Positions 27,937-37,845 of a stretch of 64,000 nt of DNA are shown here, in pieces; position 1 is the stretch's first letter, and each line of letters starts with the position of its first letter. This DNA is from CAZDCD01 sp964503885 (GTDB lineage: Bacteria > Bacteroidota > Bacteroidia > Bacteroidales > UBA10428). A program made the translations under genes and the position numbers. The DNA is taken from positions 1 to 64,000 of the forward strand of contig CAZDCD010000002.1 of NCBI GenBank assembly GCA_964503885.1, given 5' to 3'. The notes below the pieces were generated by a model that ran no database searches, was not told the origin of the DNA, and saw only the letters and a list, made by a program, of their open reading frames with translations.

Positions 27937-28770
27937 ATGAAAATTACGGATATCAAAGGTACGGTTGCATTGCATAACGGCGTTGATATGCCTTATTTTG
28001 GCCTGGGTGTATTTCTGGTGAGCGAAGGTAAGGAGGTCATCAATGCAGTGACCCATGCTTTAAAAGCAGGATATATCCATATTGATACTGCAGCACTTTA
28101 CGGGAACGAAAAAGGGGTGGGTATTGCCATATCGGAGAGCGGAATTGAACGGAGCGGCATTTTTGTGACCAGCAAAGTATGGAATTCCGACCAGGGTTAT
28201 GACAATACACTCAGGGCTTTTGATGCAAGCATGCAGAAGCTGGGTTTTGATTACCTCGATCTGTACCTGATCCACTGGCCGGTGAAAGGCAGGTTCAGGG
28301 AAACCTGGCGTGCCCTTGAAACGATCTATGGAGAGGGCAGGGTTAGGGCAATCGGTATCAGTAATTTTCTGAAACACCATATTGAGGATCTTCTTCAGTC
28401 GGCTGAGATAGTGCCCATGGTGAACCAGATGGAGTTTCATCCCTACCTGGTCCAGCAAGACCTGATCGATTATTGTACCAGTAAGAATATCCGTTATGAA
28501 GCCTGGAGTCCGCTGATGCAGGGAAGGATTGTATCGGTGGAACCTGTCGGCAGACTGGCCCGGAAATACAATAAAGACGAAGCCCAGATCATATTGCGGT
28601 GGGACCTGCAAAAGGGAGTGGTCACCATACCCAAATCGGTAACGCCCGAACGGATCGTGTCGAATTCACAGATCTTTGATTTTGCACTTTCCGGCGAAGA
28701 TATGGCAGCAATTGATCGTCTTGACAGGAGTAGAAGGATAGGAGCAGATCCGGATAATTTTGACTTTTAA
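27937..28770 (+). CDS. Aldo/keto reductase
   Basis: This 277-residue NADPH-dependent oxidoreductase has the (beta/alpha)8 fold of the 2,5-diketo-gluconate reductase group. The catalytic tetrad is visible: Asp and Tyr in HIDTAALYGNEKGVG, Lys in FVTSKVWN and His in LYLIHWPVKG. Cofactor-binding segments are GISNF, NQMEFHPYL, EAWSPLMQG and IPKSVTPERI. Length and motifs are normal. The physiological carbonyl substrate cannot be read from sequence. The PagL-like gene follows on the same strand with a spacer of about 30 bases. Confidence 0.93.
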   Translation: MKITDIKGTVALHNGVDMPYFGLGVFLVSEGKEVINAVTHALKAGYIHIDTAALYGNEKGVGIAISESGIERSGIFVTSKVWNSDQGYDNTLRAFDASMQKLGFDYLDLYLIHWPVKGRFRETWRALETIYGEGRVRAIGISNFLKHHIEDLLQSAEIVPMVNQMEFHPYLVQQDLIDYCTSKNIRYEAWSPLMQGRIVSVEPVGRLARKYNKDEAQIILRWDLQKGVVTIPKSVTPERIVSNSQIFDFALSGEDMAAIDRLDRSRRIGADPDNFDF

Positions 28771-28801
28771 AGCATATTTTTTTTTTAAGTGTTCCGGCCG
28801 G

Positions 28802-30013
28802 ATGAAAACGCTCTCAGGTATTCTTCTTTTACTGATTCTTGCTGCCAAAAACGATCTGAATGCGCAGGCGTCCGGCAATGACAAAAACTCCCGTATTTAT
28901 TTTTTTCAGCCGGCTATATCCATAGGCCGTAATGTACGGAATTATACCTCTTTTCCAAAAACCGAATGGCGAAAATGCATATCGCTTGACCTGGGTCTGC
29001 AATCCCTGGATACTTCAAAATATTTTTCCACGTATTATAAAAATCCGCAGTATGGTATCAACTTATCTTATACTTCACTTGGAAACGATTCGCTTCTGGG
29101 CAATGAGTTTTCAATAACTCCGTTTTTTACCTATAATCCTTCCGGGAATCACCTCAGGGGATTCAACTTCAGGCTCGGTATCGGGTTATCCTATTTCACG
29201 GAATTCTATGACCGTGAAGTGAACAAGTACAATAAAGCTATAGGATCAAGCTTCACCTGGTCTTTTCAGGGAATTATCTCCAAAAACATCCTGTATTTCA
29301 ACAGAACAAGCATCAATATAAGCCTCGGCTATTCTCATGCTTCAAACGGACATACCCAACTGCCAAATTTCGGGTTGAATGCAGCCATGCTGGGATTATC
29401 CGCACAGATCTATACGGGAAGCGGATCGGTGATGGCCGATCAGAAGCGGATGAAACCATTGAACAGGAGCAAAAGGTACTTTCTGTATTTCCGGCAGGGA
29501 ACCGGTTTGAATGAACTCGGCGGGACCACCGGGCCGGTTGGCGGTAAGAAGGGAATTGTTTTTTCCGCTGCAATTGGGGGAGGAATCTTGTTTAATCAGC
29601 ACATAAAAGTCAGAACAGGCTTCACATACAGGTATTATGAACTGGCCGGCAGATACGAATCGGATACCGAACCCTGGGAATATTCCCAATCTTCTGCCTG
29701 GTTTGCTTCCAATTTCTATTTTTTACTGGGATGTGAATTTCTTGTCGGACATTTCGGACTTGATGTTGAAGGCGGCCTGAATTTTTACAAACCCTTCTAT
29801 CCGTATTTTCTTGAAACATTCGAATCGGGCACGAGGCTGACAGATACGCTGAAAAAACTTTTTCCGAGCCGGCTCGGGTTGAACTATTATATTATCAGTA
29901 CCGAAAGGAATCCCCGTAACAATATTAGTTTTGGGGCGCATATCAACGCCAATTTCGGGGAAGCTGATTTTTCCGAGTTCAGCATTGGCTATACACGGTT
30001 ATTTGAGCGGTAG
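28802..30013 (+). CDS. Acyloxyacyl hydrolase / lipid A deacylase (PagL-like)
   Basis: This 403-residue outer-membrane protein starts at ATG 28802, with the signal peptide SGILLLLILAAKNDLNAQA; the frame opens 14 residues earlier without signal character. Beta-barrel strands fill the sequence. The segment SLGYSHASNGHTQLPNFGLN (about residue 180) matches the HxSN region of PagL-type deacylases, where His and Ser are catalytic; the third catalytic residue (Glu) is not obvious. PagL enzymes remove an acyl chain from lipid A. At about twice the length of PagL, this protein has additional domains. Hydrolase activity is inferred from the motif. Confidence 0.7.
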   Translation: MKTLSGILLLLILAAKNDLNAQASGNDKNSRIYFFQPAISIGRNVRNYTSFPKTEWRKCISLDLGLQSLDTSKYFSTYYKNPQYGINLSYTSLGNDSLLGNEFSITPFFTYNPSGNHLRGFNFRLGIGLSYFTEFYDREVNKYNKAIGSSFTWSFQGIISKNILYFNRTSINISLGYSHASNGHTQLPNFGLNAAMLGLSAQIYTGSGSVMADQKRMKPLNRSKRYFLYFRQGTGLNELGGTTGPVGGKKGIVFSAAIGGGILFNQHIKVRTGFTYRYYELAGRYESDTEPWEYSQSSAWFASNFYFLLGCEFLVGHFGLDVEGGLNFYKPFYPYFLETFESGTRLTDTLKKLFPSRLGLNYYIISTERNPRNNISFGAHINANFGEADFSEFSIGYTRLFER

Positions 30014-30084
30014 AATACCTGGTGAAAAGGCCCACGGATATTGAATATCCTGATACATAAATACACCGGTTCATACCGGAATGC

Positions 30085-30125
30085 AAAAACCGGCTCAGAG
30101 CGCTTGATTTGCCGAACCGGTTTTT
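30085..30125. terminator. Bidirectional terminator between convergent genes
   Basis: A 9-bp stem, AAAAACCGG pairing with CCGGTTTTT, flanks a 23-base interior between the PagL-like gene and the convergent MuiA-like gene. The A and T runs at the two ends would serve both strands. Confidence 0.7.
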
Positions 30126-30148
30126 GAGTATGCTTAAGAAAATAAAAA

Positions 30149-32071
30149 TCACTCCTGGATAATCTTTTTGCTTTTCGGGAACTTAATCTGGTAACCGAAT
30201 TTAACTTCCTTTTCTTCGTATGGCTTAAGCTCGAGGTTCCAGGTAATAATTCCCGTTTTTTCATCATAAACCGCTGTCTTGCCAAGAATTGGCTCAGACT
30301 GGATATAATCTTTTGTAGCCACAGGATACTGATCCTGAAGCTGGATCTTCACAGTCTCGTTTTTGGTATTCTTAATCGTGATCTTAAAACTCTTTTCGAT
30401 GGTGCGTGAAGCGCTGAGGGCTTTTGACCGATTTTCATCCGACAGTTTTTCCCTCTTCACGATTATTTTTTCTTCATTGCCGAAAGAGATGTCCAGCGTA
30501 TCTTCATATTTTGAAAAACTCATATTGAGGTTGCCAAGATAAGTACCCTGATAAAAGAGTCCTGCATTTCCAGGTCTGAAAAAATATTTACCATATCCAC
30601 TGATCCTGGCCTGCAGAAAAACATTACGGTTCAACTTGGGTACGCTTTTATAGATATAATCCGATCCCAACTCAATATCGGTTAATAAAGCCATATATTC
30701 TTTACCATCGGAAGGAATGGTGTAGGGAATAGATACTTCCAGTTCTTCAAAGTTTTCATCCATATCTTCATGGTCTTTGATAATGAACTTTTCAGGTAAC
30801 GGATTAACCGCTGATGGAGTTTCGTTAATTGAGCCGCCGGAAACGGTTCCATAACCAATTACCACTATTTCCTGGAGTTCTTGAATATCTTCAGCAAGTA
30901 TAAAATTAATCAATGGTGAATTGGCTTCTGTTTCTAATCCTTCAAAACCTATATAGCTGCAAACCAATTTTGAATTGGGTTGATCTATATGTATTGTAAA
31001 CCTTCCATCAATATCAGTGATGGTTCCATTGGTAGTACCTTTAACAAGTATATTTACTCCGGGCAGCGGTGTACCATCCTCACCTGTGATTTGTCCGGAA
31101 ATGTCTCCCTTTTGATAATCGGAAACCATGCCGTTAGGCTTAATGACCTTTGAAGGGCCTGATCTTCCGTGCCGTCCTACAATTGGAAAACCCTGGTGTG
31201 CTTCAGTCACAGGCTCAATAAACCAGGGTTGAAGGGTTTGCAACCTGTCTGATGTATACGGATTTTTTGTAGAGAGGATGAGTTTCACATTGTCCCAGTT
31301 TTCACCTGTATATTGGCTTATTTCGGCTTTGTACGATAAGGCAAGCGGTTCATTCAGGTTCTTCACCCTCAGATCGTAACTGGGTTTCCATCCTGCATCC
31401 GGAGTAATGTATTGCAATTCCAGGCTTCCTCTTCCGGGCTTGTTGGAGAATAGCTGGACCACTATTTCTGAGACCGATTTATTCTTAAGTGTTCCGAATG
31501 TACTCATCTGGTTGCCGAGAAGGGTTATTTTGACTTTTAAGCCCTGTATTTTCCGCTCAGATTCAAGAATCTGATTGCTGATCCTGGCAAACTGTTCTCC
31601 AAAATAGTCTACCAGGCTTTTAAGTTCTTCAAGCTTCCAGTATTCTTCTTTGCTGTCAGCGTTTGGAGTATTTGCCTGTATGAGCGATTCCTGCTTTTTC
31701 AGCACCGCAAGGTTACATTCTTCCGATTCGAGCATATCCAGAACAGCTTGCTTTTCCAACTCCATTTTTTTTATCTCTTCTGAATTATCCGGTCCCCTGA
31801 GGTAATTCTTTCGCAACATGACCGAAAGGATATAAAAATCGCCCTTTGACTTTATACGGATGGTTTTCGGATCGATATTCAGAGGCAGGTCTTCAAGCAC
31901 AAGAACTGACCGGCCCTGATCGACCATAAACATTGCCCCGCGAATTACCTGTGCACCCTGGGTAAATACTTTTACTTCTTTAATTTTCGAAGCTATATGT
32001 TGCTCATTATCACCGGCAAATGCTATAATTGCAGCGATGATAATACTTCCTGTTGTTATTATGCGTTTCAT
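30149..32071 (-). CDS. MuiA family (DUF4140/DUF4139) protein with CarboxypepD_reg insert
   Basis: The product has 640 residues with a signal peptide (about 1-20) and a DUF4140 N-terminal domain (KIKEVKVFTQGAQVIRGA; about 25-120). A coiled segment follows (about 95-200), then a DUF4139 beta-barrel-like domain (LELQYITPDAGWKPSYDLRV; and RNVFLQARISGYGKYF to the end). Between the two halves of DUF4139, about residues 325-410, lies a CarboxypepD_reg-like domain (GQITGEDGTPLPGVNILVKG) ending in ELQEIVVIGYGT, which is the signature of SusC receptors. Family members are named mucoidy inhibitors in other bacteria; the biochemical role is unknown. An isolated gene. Confidence 0.82.
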   Translation of the reverse strand: MKRIITTGSIIIAAIIAFAGDNEQHIASKIKEVKVFTQGAQVIRGAMFMVDQGRSVLVLEDLPLNIDPKTIRIKSKGDFYILSVMLRKNYLRGPDNSEEIKKMELEKQAVLDMLESEECNLAVLKKQESLIQANTPNADSKEEYWKLEELKSLVDYFGEQFARISNQILESERKIQGLKVKITLLGNQMSTFGTLKNKSVSEIVVQLFSNKPGRGSLELQYITPDAGWKPSYDLRVKNLNEPLALSYKAEISQYTGENWDNVKLILSTKNPYTSDRLQTLQPWFIEPVTEAHQGFPIVGRHGRSGPSKVIKPNGMVSDYQKGDISGQITGEDGTPLPGVNILVKGTTNGTITDIDGRFTIHIDQPNSKLVCSYIGFEGLETEANSPLINFILAEDIQELQEIVVIGYGTVSGGSINETPSAVNPLPEKFIIKDHEDMDENFEELEVSIPYTIPSDGKEYMALLTDIELGSDYIYKSVPKLNRNVFLQARISGYGKYFFRPGNAGLFYQGTYLGNLNMSFSKYEDTLDISFGNEEKIIVKREKLSDENRSKALSASRTIEKSFKITIKNTKNETVKIQLQDQYPVATKDYIQSEPILGKTAVYDEKTGIITWNLELKPYEEKEVKFGYQIKFPKSKKIIQE

Positions 32072-32260
32072 GGCGGTAAAGGTTAAATGTGAATAAAATG
32101 ATTAACTTTTACCGTATGACATTAACCCGGATAATACCCCCCAAAAAAACGCATTCAAACAGGTGATTTGCAGGCTGCACCTTAACAGTGCAAAGCTTTC
32201 GAGGGCATCTATAAATATACTGATTTACAGGAAAATAATAGATAACAATGATTAAAAACC

Positions 32261-34129
32261 CTAGCTGGTTAAATATATCATTCGTTTAACAATAGAATGA
32301 TTGTCAAAGACCAATACATAATAATATATGCCTTCAGATACCCGGTTCTGGTATGAATCCTTTCCATACCAGTTTATGGAATAGCTGCCTGTATTCCTGA
32401 ATTCATTAACCAGTGTTGCTATTTCTCTTCCATTCAGGTCATAAATTTTTAACGATACCTTACCGGGGTAGGGTATCCTGTAATGGATTTCAGTACGTAG
32501 AGGAAATGGGTTGGGAAAACTTTGACCGAGCCAGATCTGTTCCGGGAGTGCATTTTGTCCCGCAGGTTCAATTCCAGTAAAACTCCCGTTCTCTAAAGGA
32601 TCGCTTAACCGGGAAGTGTTTCCCCGCGAATCGGTTGCAGTAGCGGTAACATAGGCTAAACCAATACTGCCGTTCCAGGTGAAATTTCCTGATTCGTCAG
32701 CAGCAATTGAACCTTCATATACATCAGCTTCATTTGATTCTGATGAAAATAATTCAATCAGGCAGTCAGCACATGATGTACCGGAAACTTGTGTACCCGT
32801 GACCTCAGTGATTACGGGCGGAACAATGTCATTATTGCCGGCATTTTTGATTGCAATAGCGGCTTCAGTTTGGTCAAGAATTATATTTCTGGTAATTGTA
32901 TTTCCGGTGGTTGAATCATGATTTACCGTAATGCCTGAACCGGTATTATGGGCTATGAGATTGTCCGGTCCTATGGTGTTTTCACTTGCACCAAAATCTA
33001 CGAGAATCCCAGAATTTAAGGCATTAGTACTGTTGTTCAGCGCTAATGATACGGTATTGTCGGTTCCAATGGAATTACCGGAAATACTGTTATTTGTACT
33101 TGCCGGATCCCGGACCAGGATTCCCACCCAGTTGTTCCAACCGATAATGTTACCTTCACCTGCTGCAATACCTCCTACCACAGTACCATTGCTTTCATTG
33201 ATCACAATACCGACACCTTCATTGGCCAGAAGTGTATTTCCATTTTTACCGGTACCAATGGAATTGCCAACTATTTTATTGCTATCGGAATTGTCGATCG
33301 TAATGCCGTTCCCGGTGTAAATGTTCGTTGAAAATTTTGCAGAAGATATGATATTTCCTTCTCCCGGGTCGGCACCTCCAATAAAATTATTGGAAGCATT
33401 ATAAAACAGTTTAATATTCCCGTACCAGTTTCCCAGGGGTAAATCTCCGGTAATATCCGTACCGATGTAATTTCCGGTTATTATGTTATTCCCGGTATAA
33501 TAGCCTGAAACCAGTATTCCGTATTCCGTATTTCCCGAAATAAGATTGCGTTCTTCTATACTGCTGCCTCCGATCGTATTGTTTTTACTTCCCAGAGAAA
33601 TCGCAATTCCGGTCATATTCGATAGTTCATTCGTACCTGTCGCATCGGTGCCAATATAATTTCCTGTGATTTTATTGTAGTGGGCAGTGAAGATAACAAT
33701 GCCCTCCAAAGCAAAACGGTTTATTACCAACCCGCTGATTGTATTGTATGAACTTGCGATAACCAGACCTCCTGAATTAGCAAGTGATCCGTCGAGTTCA
33801 ATTTCGGGTCCTTCGGTATTTGTATTTCCCCTGTTTAGCGTCTGGCTGTTTCCGTCAATTGTGGTACTGTCATCTGTAATGCTGTTTAATGAAGTAAGTA
33901 GATGGATCGTCCATACGCCTCTGTCAGCATCATAAGCCGGATCAGTATCCGGTATGTCAAAAATAATGGTGTCTGCACCTGAATTGCTGTTCGCATCAAG
34001 GATAGCCTGTCTGAGTGAACCCGAACCCGAGTCACTGCCATTGGTCACATAAATTGTATTGGAAAAAACTGCTATGGAACTAAATGCAACAAAAATACAT
34101 GTTACGATAAGATCAATTCGCTTATTCAT
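32261..34129 (-). CDS. Right-handed beta-helix protein with type IX sorting domain
   Basis: This is a 622-residue secreted protein. A signal peptide (about residues 1-23) precedes a long NosD/pectate-lyase-like beta-helix built from repeated turns such as GNYIGTDATG, ISGNTEYGI and NTIGG (about residues 85-440). The C-terminal 90 residues, with SFPNPFPLRTEIHYRIPYPG and IYDLNGREIATL, are the type IX secretion sorting and anchoring domain. The T9SS component PorQ is encoded at 15554-16609. A carbohydrate-binding or adhesive role is likely, but catalytic residues of lyases are not visible. Stand-alone gene with a 131-base spacer to the DUF4249 gene. Confidence 0.85.
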   Translation of the reverse strand: MNKRIDLIVTCIFVAFSSIAVFSNTIYVTNGSDSGSGSLRQAILDANSNSGADTIIFDIPDTDPAYDADRGVWTIHLLTSLNSITDDSTTIDGNSQTLNRGNTNTEGPEIELDGSLANSGGLVIASSYNTISGLVINRFALEGIVIFTAHYNKITGNYIGTDATGTNELSNMTGIAISLGSKNNTIGGSSIEERNLISGNTEYGILVSGYYTGNNIITGNYIGTDITGDLPLGNWYGNIKLFYNASNNFIGGADPGEGNIISSAKFSTNIYTGNGITIDNSDSNKIVGNSIGTGKNGNTLLANEGVGIVINESNGTVVGGIAAGEGNIIGWNNWVGILVRDPASTNNSISGNSIGTDNTVSLALNNSTNALNSGILVDFGASENTIGPDNLIAHNTGSGITVNHDSTTGNTITRNIILDQTEAAIAIKNAGNNDIVPPVITEVTGTQVSGTSCADCLIELFSSESNEADVYEGSIAADESGNFTWNGSIGLAYVTATATDSRGNTSRLSDPLENGSFTGIEPAGQNALPEQIWLGQSFPNPFPLRTEIHYRIPYPGKVSLKIYDLNGREIATLVNEFRNTGSYSINWYGKDSYQNRVSEGIYYYVLVFDNHSIVKRMIYLTS

Positions 34130-34334
34130 GGAGGGTAAAATTAGGGGTATGTTGTATATAATTTACTATCAACAAGTAAACATGAATACGTGAAAATTGT
34201 TTAAACTGCAACATGATTGTTTTCAAATAAAAACCAAAAAAGTATGGGAAACACTGCATACTTAAAATGGTCATTTCTGAGCATATTATTGTTAGGGTTT
34301 GACCTGAAGTTGAGCAAAAAAGTAATTTCAGTGA

Positions 34335-35195
34335 CTAATTAATCCGTACTTCTGCGATATCCATGGCAGATACCTGGAAGTATCCTAGCGCGTAGTCTTT
34401 CGGATCATTTGCATTAACGATATTTCCAATGATCGGAGCTGTTGAGTTTATCAGAAGTTCATCAGCCTCCTGTGTCTGTTTACGGACCATTATCCAGAAA
34501 TCATAAGCCGGCCGGGTTAATGAATACTGTTCAACCCTGATTTTGAATCCGCTACCTCCATAATCACTTGTTATCTTGTCCCCAAGGAGATAAATTCCAT
34601 TAAAATATTTGTCGTTGAAAACCCAGTTCCATCGTATGTTCTGATGCCAGATACCCGACCAGTAATATGAAAATTTTCTAAGGTAATAATTTCTTTCGTT
34701 GGCCGGATCCTGCCAATCAATATATACATTGAACCTGTAATATTCCGGATTATAAGAATCCCTGTCAAGCGGATCCCTGTCATAGTAAATTGAATTGATA
34801 AGAGATACAGCATGCATTGTTTCCGTCTCGGAAATATAGCATTTGCCATCGCTGGTAATTATTTCCAGACGGTAAGAATTGCCGATAGTACCTTTAACAA
34901 TTTCAGGATGACTTTGGTAAATACCTTTTGAAATCTCATCGAGTGTATCTGAAAATCCAGTACTCTCATGAAGGATAATTATTGCCCCGGTTTCAGCATA
35001 AGTTGTATCTTCATCATACCTGAATGTATACTTTTGAGTATGACTAAGTCTCACGATGTAAGGCTCATACCTGTCGGTTATCAGGGCTTCAACAACGATC
35101 CTCGGATTTTTTTGGGGAAAATCGAGATCAATAACTTCTTCGCAACCAGTGATTAATACAATTAATACTATAAACCAGTAATTCTTGATGAACAT
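34335..35195 (-). CDS. DUF4249 family lipoprotein
   Basis: This 286-residue exported protein has a signal peptide ending in LITGCEEVIDLDFPQKNP, with Cys at residue 17 as the likely lipidation site. DUF4249 proteins are found next to TonB-dependent receptors of the FecA type, as here, 10 bases downstream of the receptor. The EVIDLDFPQKNPRIVVEALITD start and the C-terminal GYFQVSAMDIAEVRIN are family hallmarks. By context it is a surface-exposed accessory of the receptor, perhaps analogous to a SusD-type partner. That role is inferred. Confidence 0.85.
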   Translation of the reverse strand: MFIKNYWFIVLIVLITGCEEVIDLDFPQKNPRIVVEALITDRYEPYIVRLSHTQKYTFRYDEDTTYAETGAIIILHESTGFSDTLDEISKGIYQSHPEIVKGTIGNSYRLEIITSDGKCYISETETMHAVSLINSIYYDRDPLDRDSYNPEYYRFNVYIDWQDPANERNYYLRKFSYYWSGIWHQNIRWNWVFNDKYFNGIYLLGDKITSDYGGSGFKIRVEQYSLTRPAYDFWIMVRKQTQEADELLINSTAPIIGNIVNANDPKDYALGYFQVSAMDIAEVRIN

Positions 35196-35205
35196 ACTTT
35201 AGCGA

Positions 35206-37821
35206 TTAAAATTCCATTGTATATGAAAATGAAGGAACAATTGTTCCGATAATTGAAAGCCTTACGGCCTCAGTGTTCCTGCTGGAGGGTTTTCTTCTGA
35301 TGTAAATCGAATGAGCATTTTTCCTTGCATAACAATTGTATACCGAGAAATTCCAATAACCCCGCCATTTCCTTCCGGGTTTGTTGAGGCTATACCGTGT
35401 GGCTCCGAGATTCAACCTGTGGTAATCAGGTAAACGGTTTTGATTGATGCCTGAGTAATAAGGAATAAGTGTTTCGGCATACACATACTGGCCGTCAGGA
35501 AAACTTACCGGACGGCCGGTTAAGTAAAGGAAATCGGCGTGAAAAGACCATTTGCTGCCTTTCTTATATTGGAGGATAAGTTTTACCTGATGCGGAATAT
35601 CGTAATGTGCCGGATAATAATCTCCAAAATTAAGGGTTTCGTATTTGCTTTCACCTGCTATTCTTTTAAGACTTCTTGAGAAGGTGTAGCTTAAGGATCC
35701 GGTCAGTAAACCCTTCGTCTTGCTTACCATGGTTTCAATACCGTATGCTTTTCCATTACCCTGCAATAAATCTGCATTCAGGGTTGGATTCAGATAAATA
35801 TCACTGGCAGGTTTTACTTCAATGATGTTATGTATTCGTTTAGAATACACCTCGGCGGACAATTCAAATTTCTTGTTTGAAAATGATGTGAAATATCCCA
35901 AAGCCACCTGATCGCATAGTACAGGTTTAAGATATGGATCGCTGGGTTTATACATATCAATCGGCAGGGCTATATAATTTTGTGTGATCCTGTGTATATA
36001 TTGAACCGTCCTGTTATAGGTGAACCGCAACGCATGATTATCGTTGAGATCGTATTTTGCCGAAAAACGGGGTTCGAGATAACTATATTTTTTTATCACC
36101 CTGTTGTTCTTATAATGAATTGTATCCACAATGCCGTACTCGTCCTTTGGAAAATCGGGGTCATAAATGAAAACATTTGCCGGCCCCAGATTTCGAAAGT
36201 CAGAAAGCCTTAAGCCTATCAAAATATCAAGGTTTGGAGTGAATTTTATGTTATCTTCTACATACAAAGCCGATTCAACTGAATATTGATCGGGTATCTT
36301 AATCTTACTGGAAAATGATGAATCAGTCAGTGGTACCTGGTTGCCGGGATGAAAAGTGACGTATTGCATATTTGCTCCGAATTCGATCATTTGACCCGAC
36401 AGATACCAGGTAAAATTTTCTTTCAGTTCATAATGATCTATTCCAACGGTCTTCTTCCACGACCATTCATTTCCATTGTCCATATCCTGCATAACATAAT
36501 CACTATATATGATTGAAGTATTTGAAAACAAACGGTTTCCAAAAATATGGTTCCATCTGAATGTGGTGGTTAAGTTGCCATATTCCTGCTCATACGAACT
36601 ATTTTCGAGGTGGTCACTCCCTGAATAAACGGACAGATAAAGCCTGTTTTTCGGGGTTAGTATAAAATTAAACCGGGCATTCAGGTCGTAAAAAAAATAC
36701 CTGCTGTCTTTTATGTCTTCATTGGGCAGGTATTTGAAAAAAATATCCAGGTATGATCTTCTGGCAGCTAAAACGAACGAAGCCTTATCCCTGATGACTG
36801 GCCCTTCAATCATTAATTTACTTGCAATCAGTCCAATGCCGGCATTAATATGATACGATTTCATGTTCCCTTCTTTCTGGGTAATATCCATAACCGATGA
36901 GATTCTGCCTCCGTATTTTGCCGGAATGCCTCCTTTGAAGAATTTAACATCTTTGAGAACTTCAGGGTTGAAGACCGAAAAAAAGCCTTCGATGTGGGCG
37001 TTGTTATAAACTACGGCCTCATCGAGCAGCATCAGATTCTGGTCCCAGGCTCCACCTCGTACAAAATAGCCTCCGCCCGCTTCCACGATGCTGACAACAC
37101 CCGGAAGCGACTGGCATGACCTCAGTACATCCGCTTCGCCAAACGAAGCCGGAATCTCTTTGATTTTCTGAATATCAATCGACGATAATCTGTTTTCATC
37201 GGCCATTGCATCTGTTTGTCGGGATACTATAACCACTTCTTCGAGATCTTCTGATTTTGGAGACATTTCCACATGGACCGTCATATTGTCTTTCAGATCA
37301 ATAATTTTTTCAAAAGCAGCGTACCCCATGTAGTTAAAAACTAATGTATAAGTGCCCTCCGGCAGAGTTATAGAGTAAAACCCGAACTTATTCGATACCG
37401 TACCGAGTTGTCTGCCGGCAATCATAATGCTGGCATATGGCAGTGTTTCTCCTGATTTTGTATCTTTAATAATACCGCTTACCACATATTTTTTTGATGG
37501 TATTTTTGTTTTAAGTATGATGGTTTCATTGTGTTCGTAATATTCCAGACCTGCCTGCTGTTCAATCTGATCGAGGAGCGATCTCAGACTCTGCTCTTTC
37601 CGGTCGATATGAACAACCATTTCTGCAGGGATATCTTTATTGGTATACGATAGACTAACGGAATGTTCAGTGATTAATTCATTCAGAAGTAGTTGAAGAT
37701 TGTATTCGGTATCATGCAATTTGATATTTTTTTCGAGCAATGTTTTTTGTCCGAATAAACCCGGAGAAATGACGAAAAATACAGCAGCAAATACCAGAGC
37801 GATTGTTTTTTTTCTGTTCAT
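35206..37821 (-). CDS. TonB-dependent receptor with STN signalling domain
   Basis: The product has 871 residues. After a signal peptide, an STN domain (about residues 30-108: LNELITEHSVSLSYTNKDIP) receives signals from the FecR anti-sigma protein. It is followed by a CarboxypepD_reg domain (SGIIKDTKSGETLPYASIMIAG), a plug with LQSLPGVVSIVEAGGGYFVRGG, and the barrel. The operon context (ECF sigma, FecR, receptor, DUF4249) is that of a surface-signalling uptake system: ligand binding activates the sigma factor, which then transcribes the operon. The substrate is unknown. Confidence 0.92.
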   Translation of the reverse strand: MNRKKTIALVFAAVFFVISPGLFGQKTLLEKNIKLHDTEYNLQLLLNELITEHSVSLSYTNKDIPAEMVVHIDRKEQSLRSLLDQIEQQAGLEYYEHNETIILKTKIPSKKYVVSGIIKDTKSGETLPYASIMIAGRQLGTVSNKFGFYSITLPEGTYTLVFNYMGYAAFEKIIDLKDNMTVHVEMSPKSEDLEEVVIVSRQTDAMADENRLSSIDIQKIKEIPASFGEADVLRSCQSLPGVVSIVEAGGGYFVRGGAWDQNLMLLDEAVVYNNAHIEGFFSVFNPEVLKDVKFFKGGIPAKYGGRISSVMDITQKEGNMKSYHINAGIGLIASKLMIEGPVIRDKASFVLAARRSYLDIFFKYLPNEDIKDSRYFFYDLNARFNFILTPKNRLYLSVYSGSDHLENSSYEQEYGNLTTTFRWNHIFGNRLFSNTSIIYSDYVMQDMDNGNEWSWKKTVGIDHYELKENFTWYLSGQMIEFGANMQYVTFHPGNQVPLTDSSFSSKIKIPDQYSVESALYVEDNIKFTPNLDILIGLRLSDFRNLGPANVFIYDPDFPKDEYGIVDTIHYKNNRVIKKYSYLEPRFSAKYDLNDNHALRFTYNRTVQYIHRITQNYIALPIDMYKPSDPYLKPVLCDQVALGYFTSFSNKKFELSAEVYSKRIHNIIEVKPASDIYLNPTLNADLLQGNGKAYGIETMVSKTKGLLTGSLSYTFSRSLKRIAGESKYETLNFGDYYPAHYDIPHQVKLILQYKKGSKWSFHADFLYLTGRPVSFPDGQYVYAETLIPYYSGINQNRLPDYHRLNLGATRYSLNKPGRKWRGYWNFSVYNCYARKNAHSIYIRRKPSSRNTEAVRLSIIGTIVPSFSYTMEF

Positions 37822-37845
37822 GGGAAAAGTTGAATCGTGAATAAT

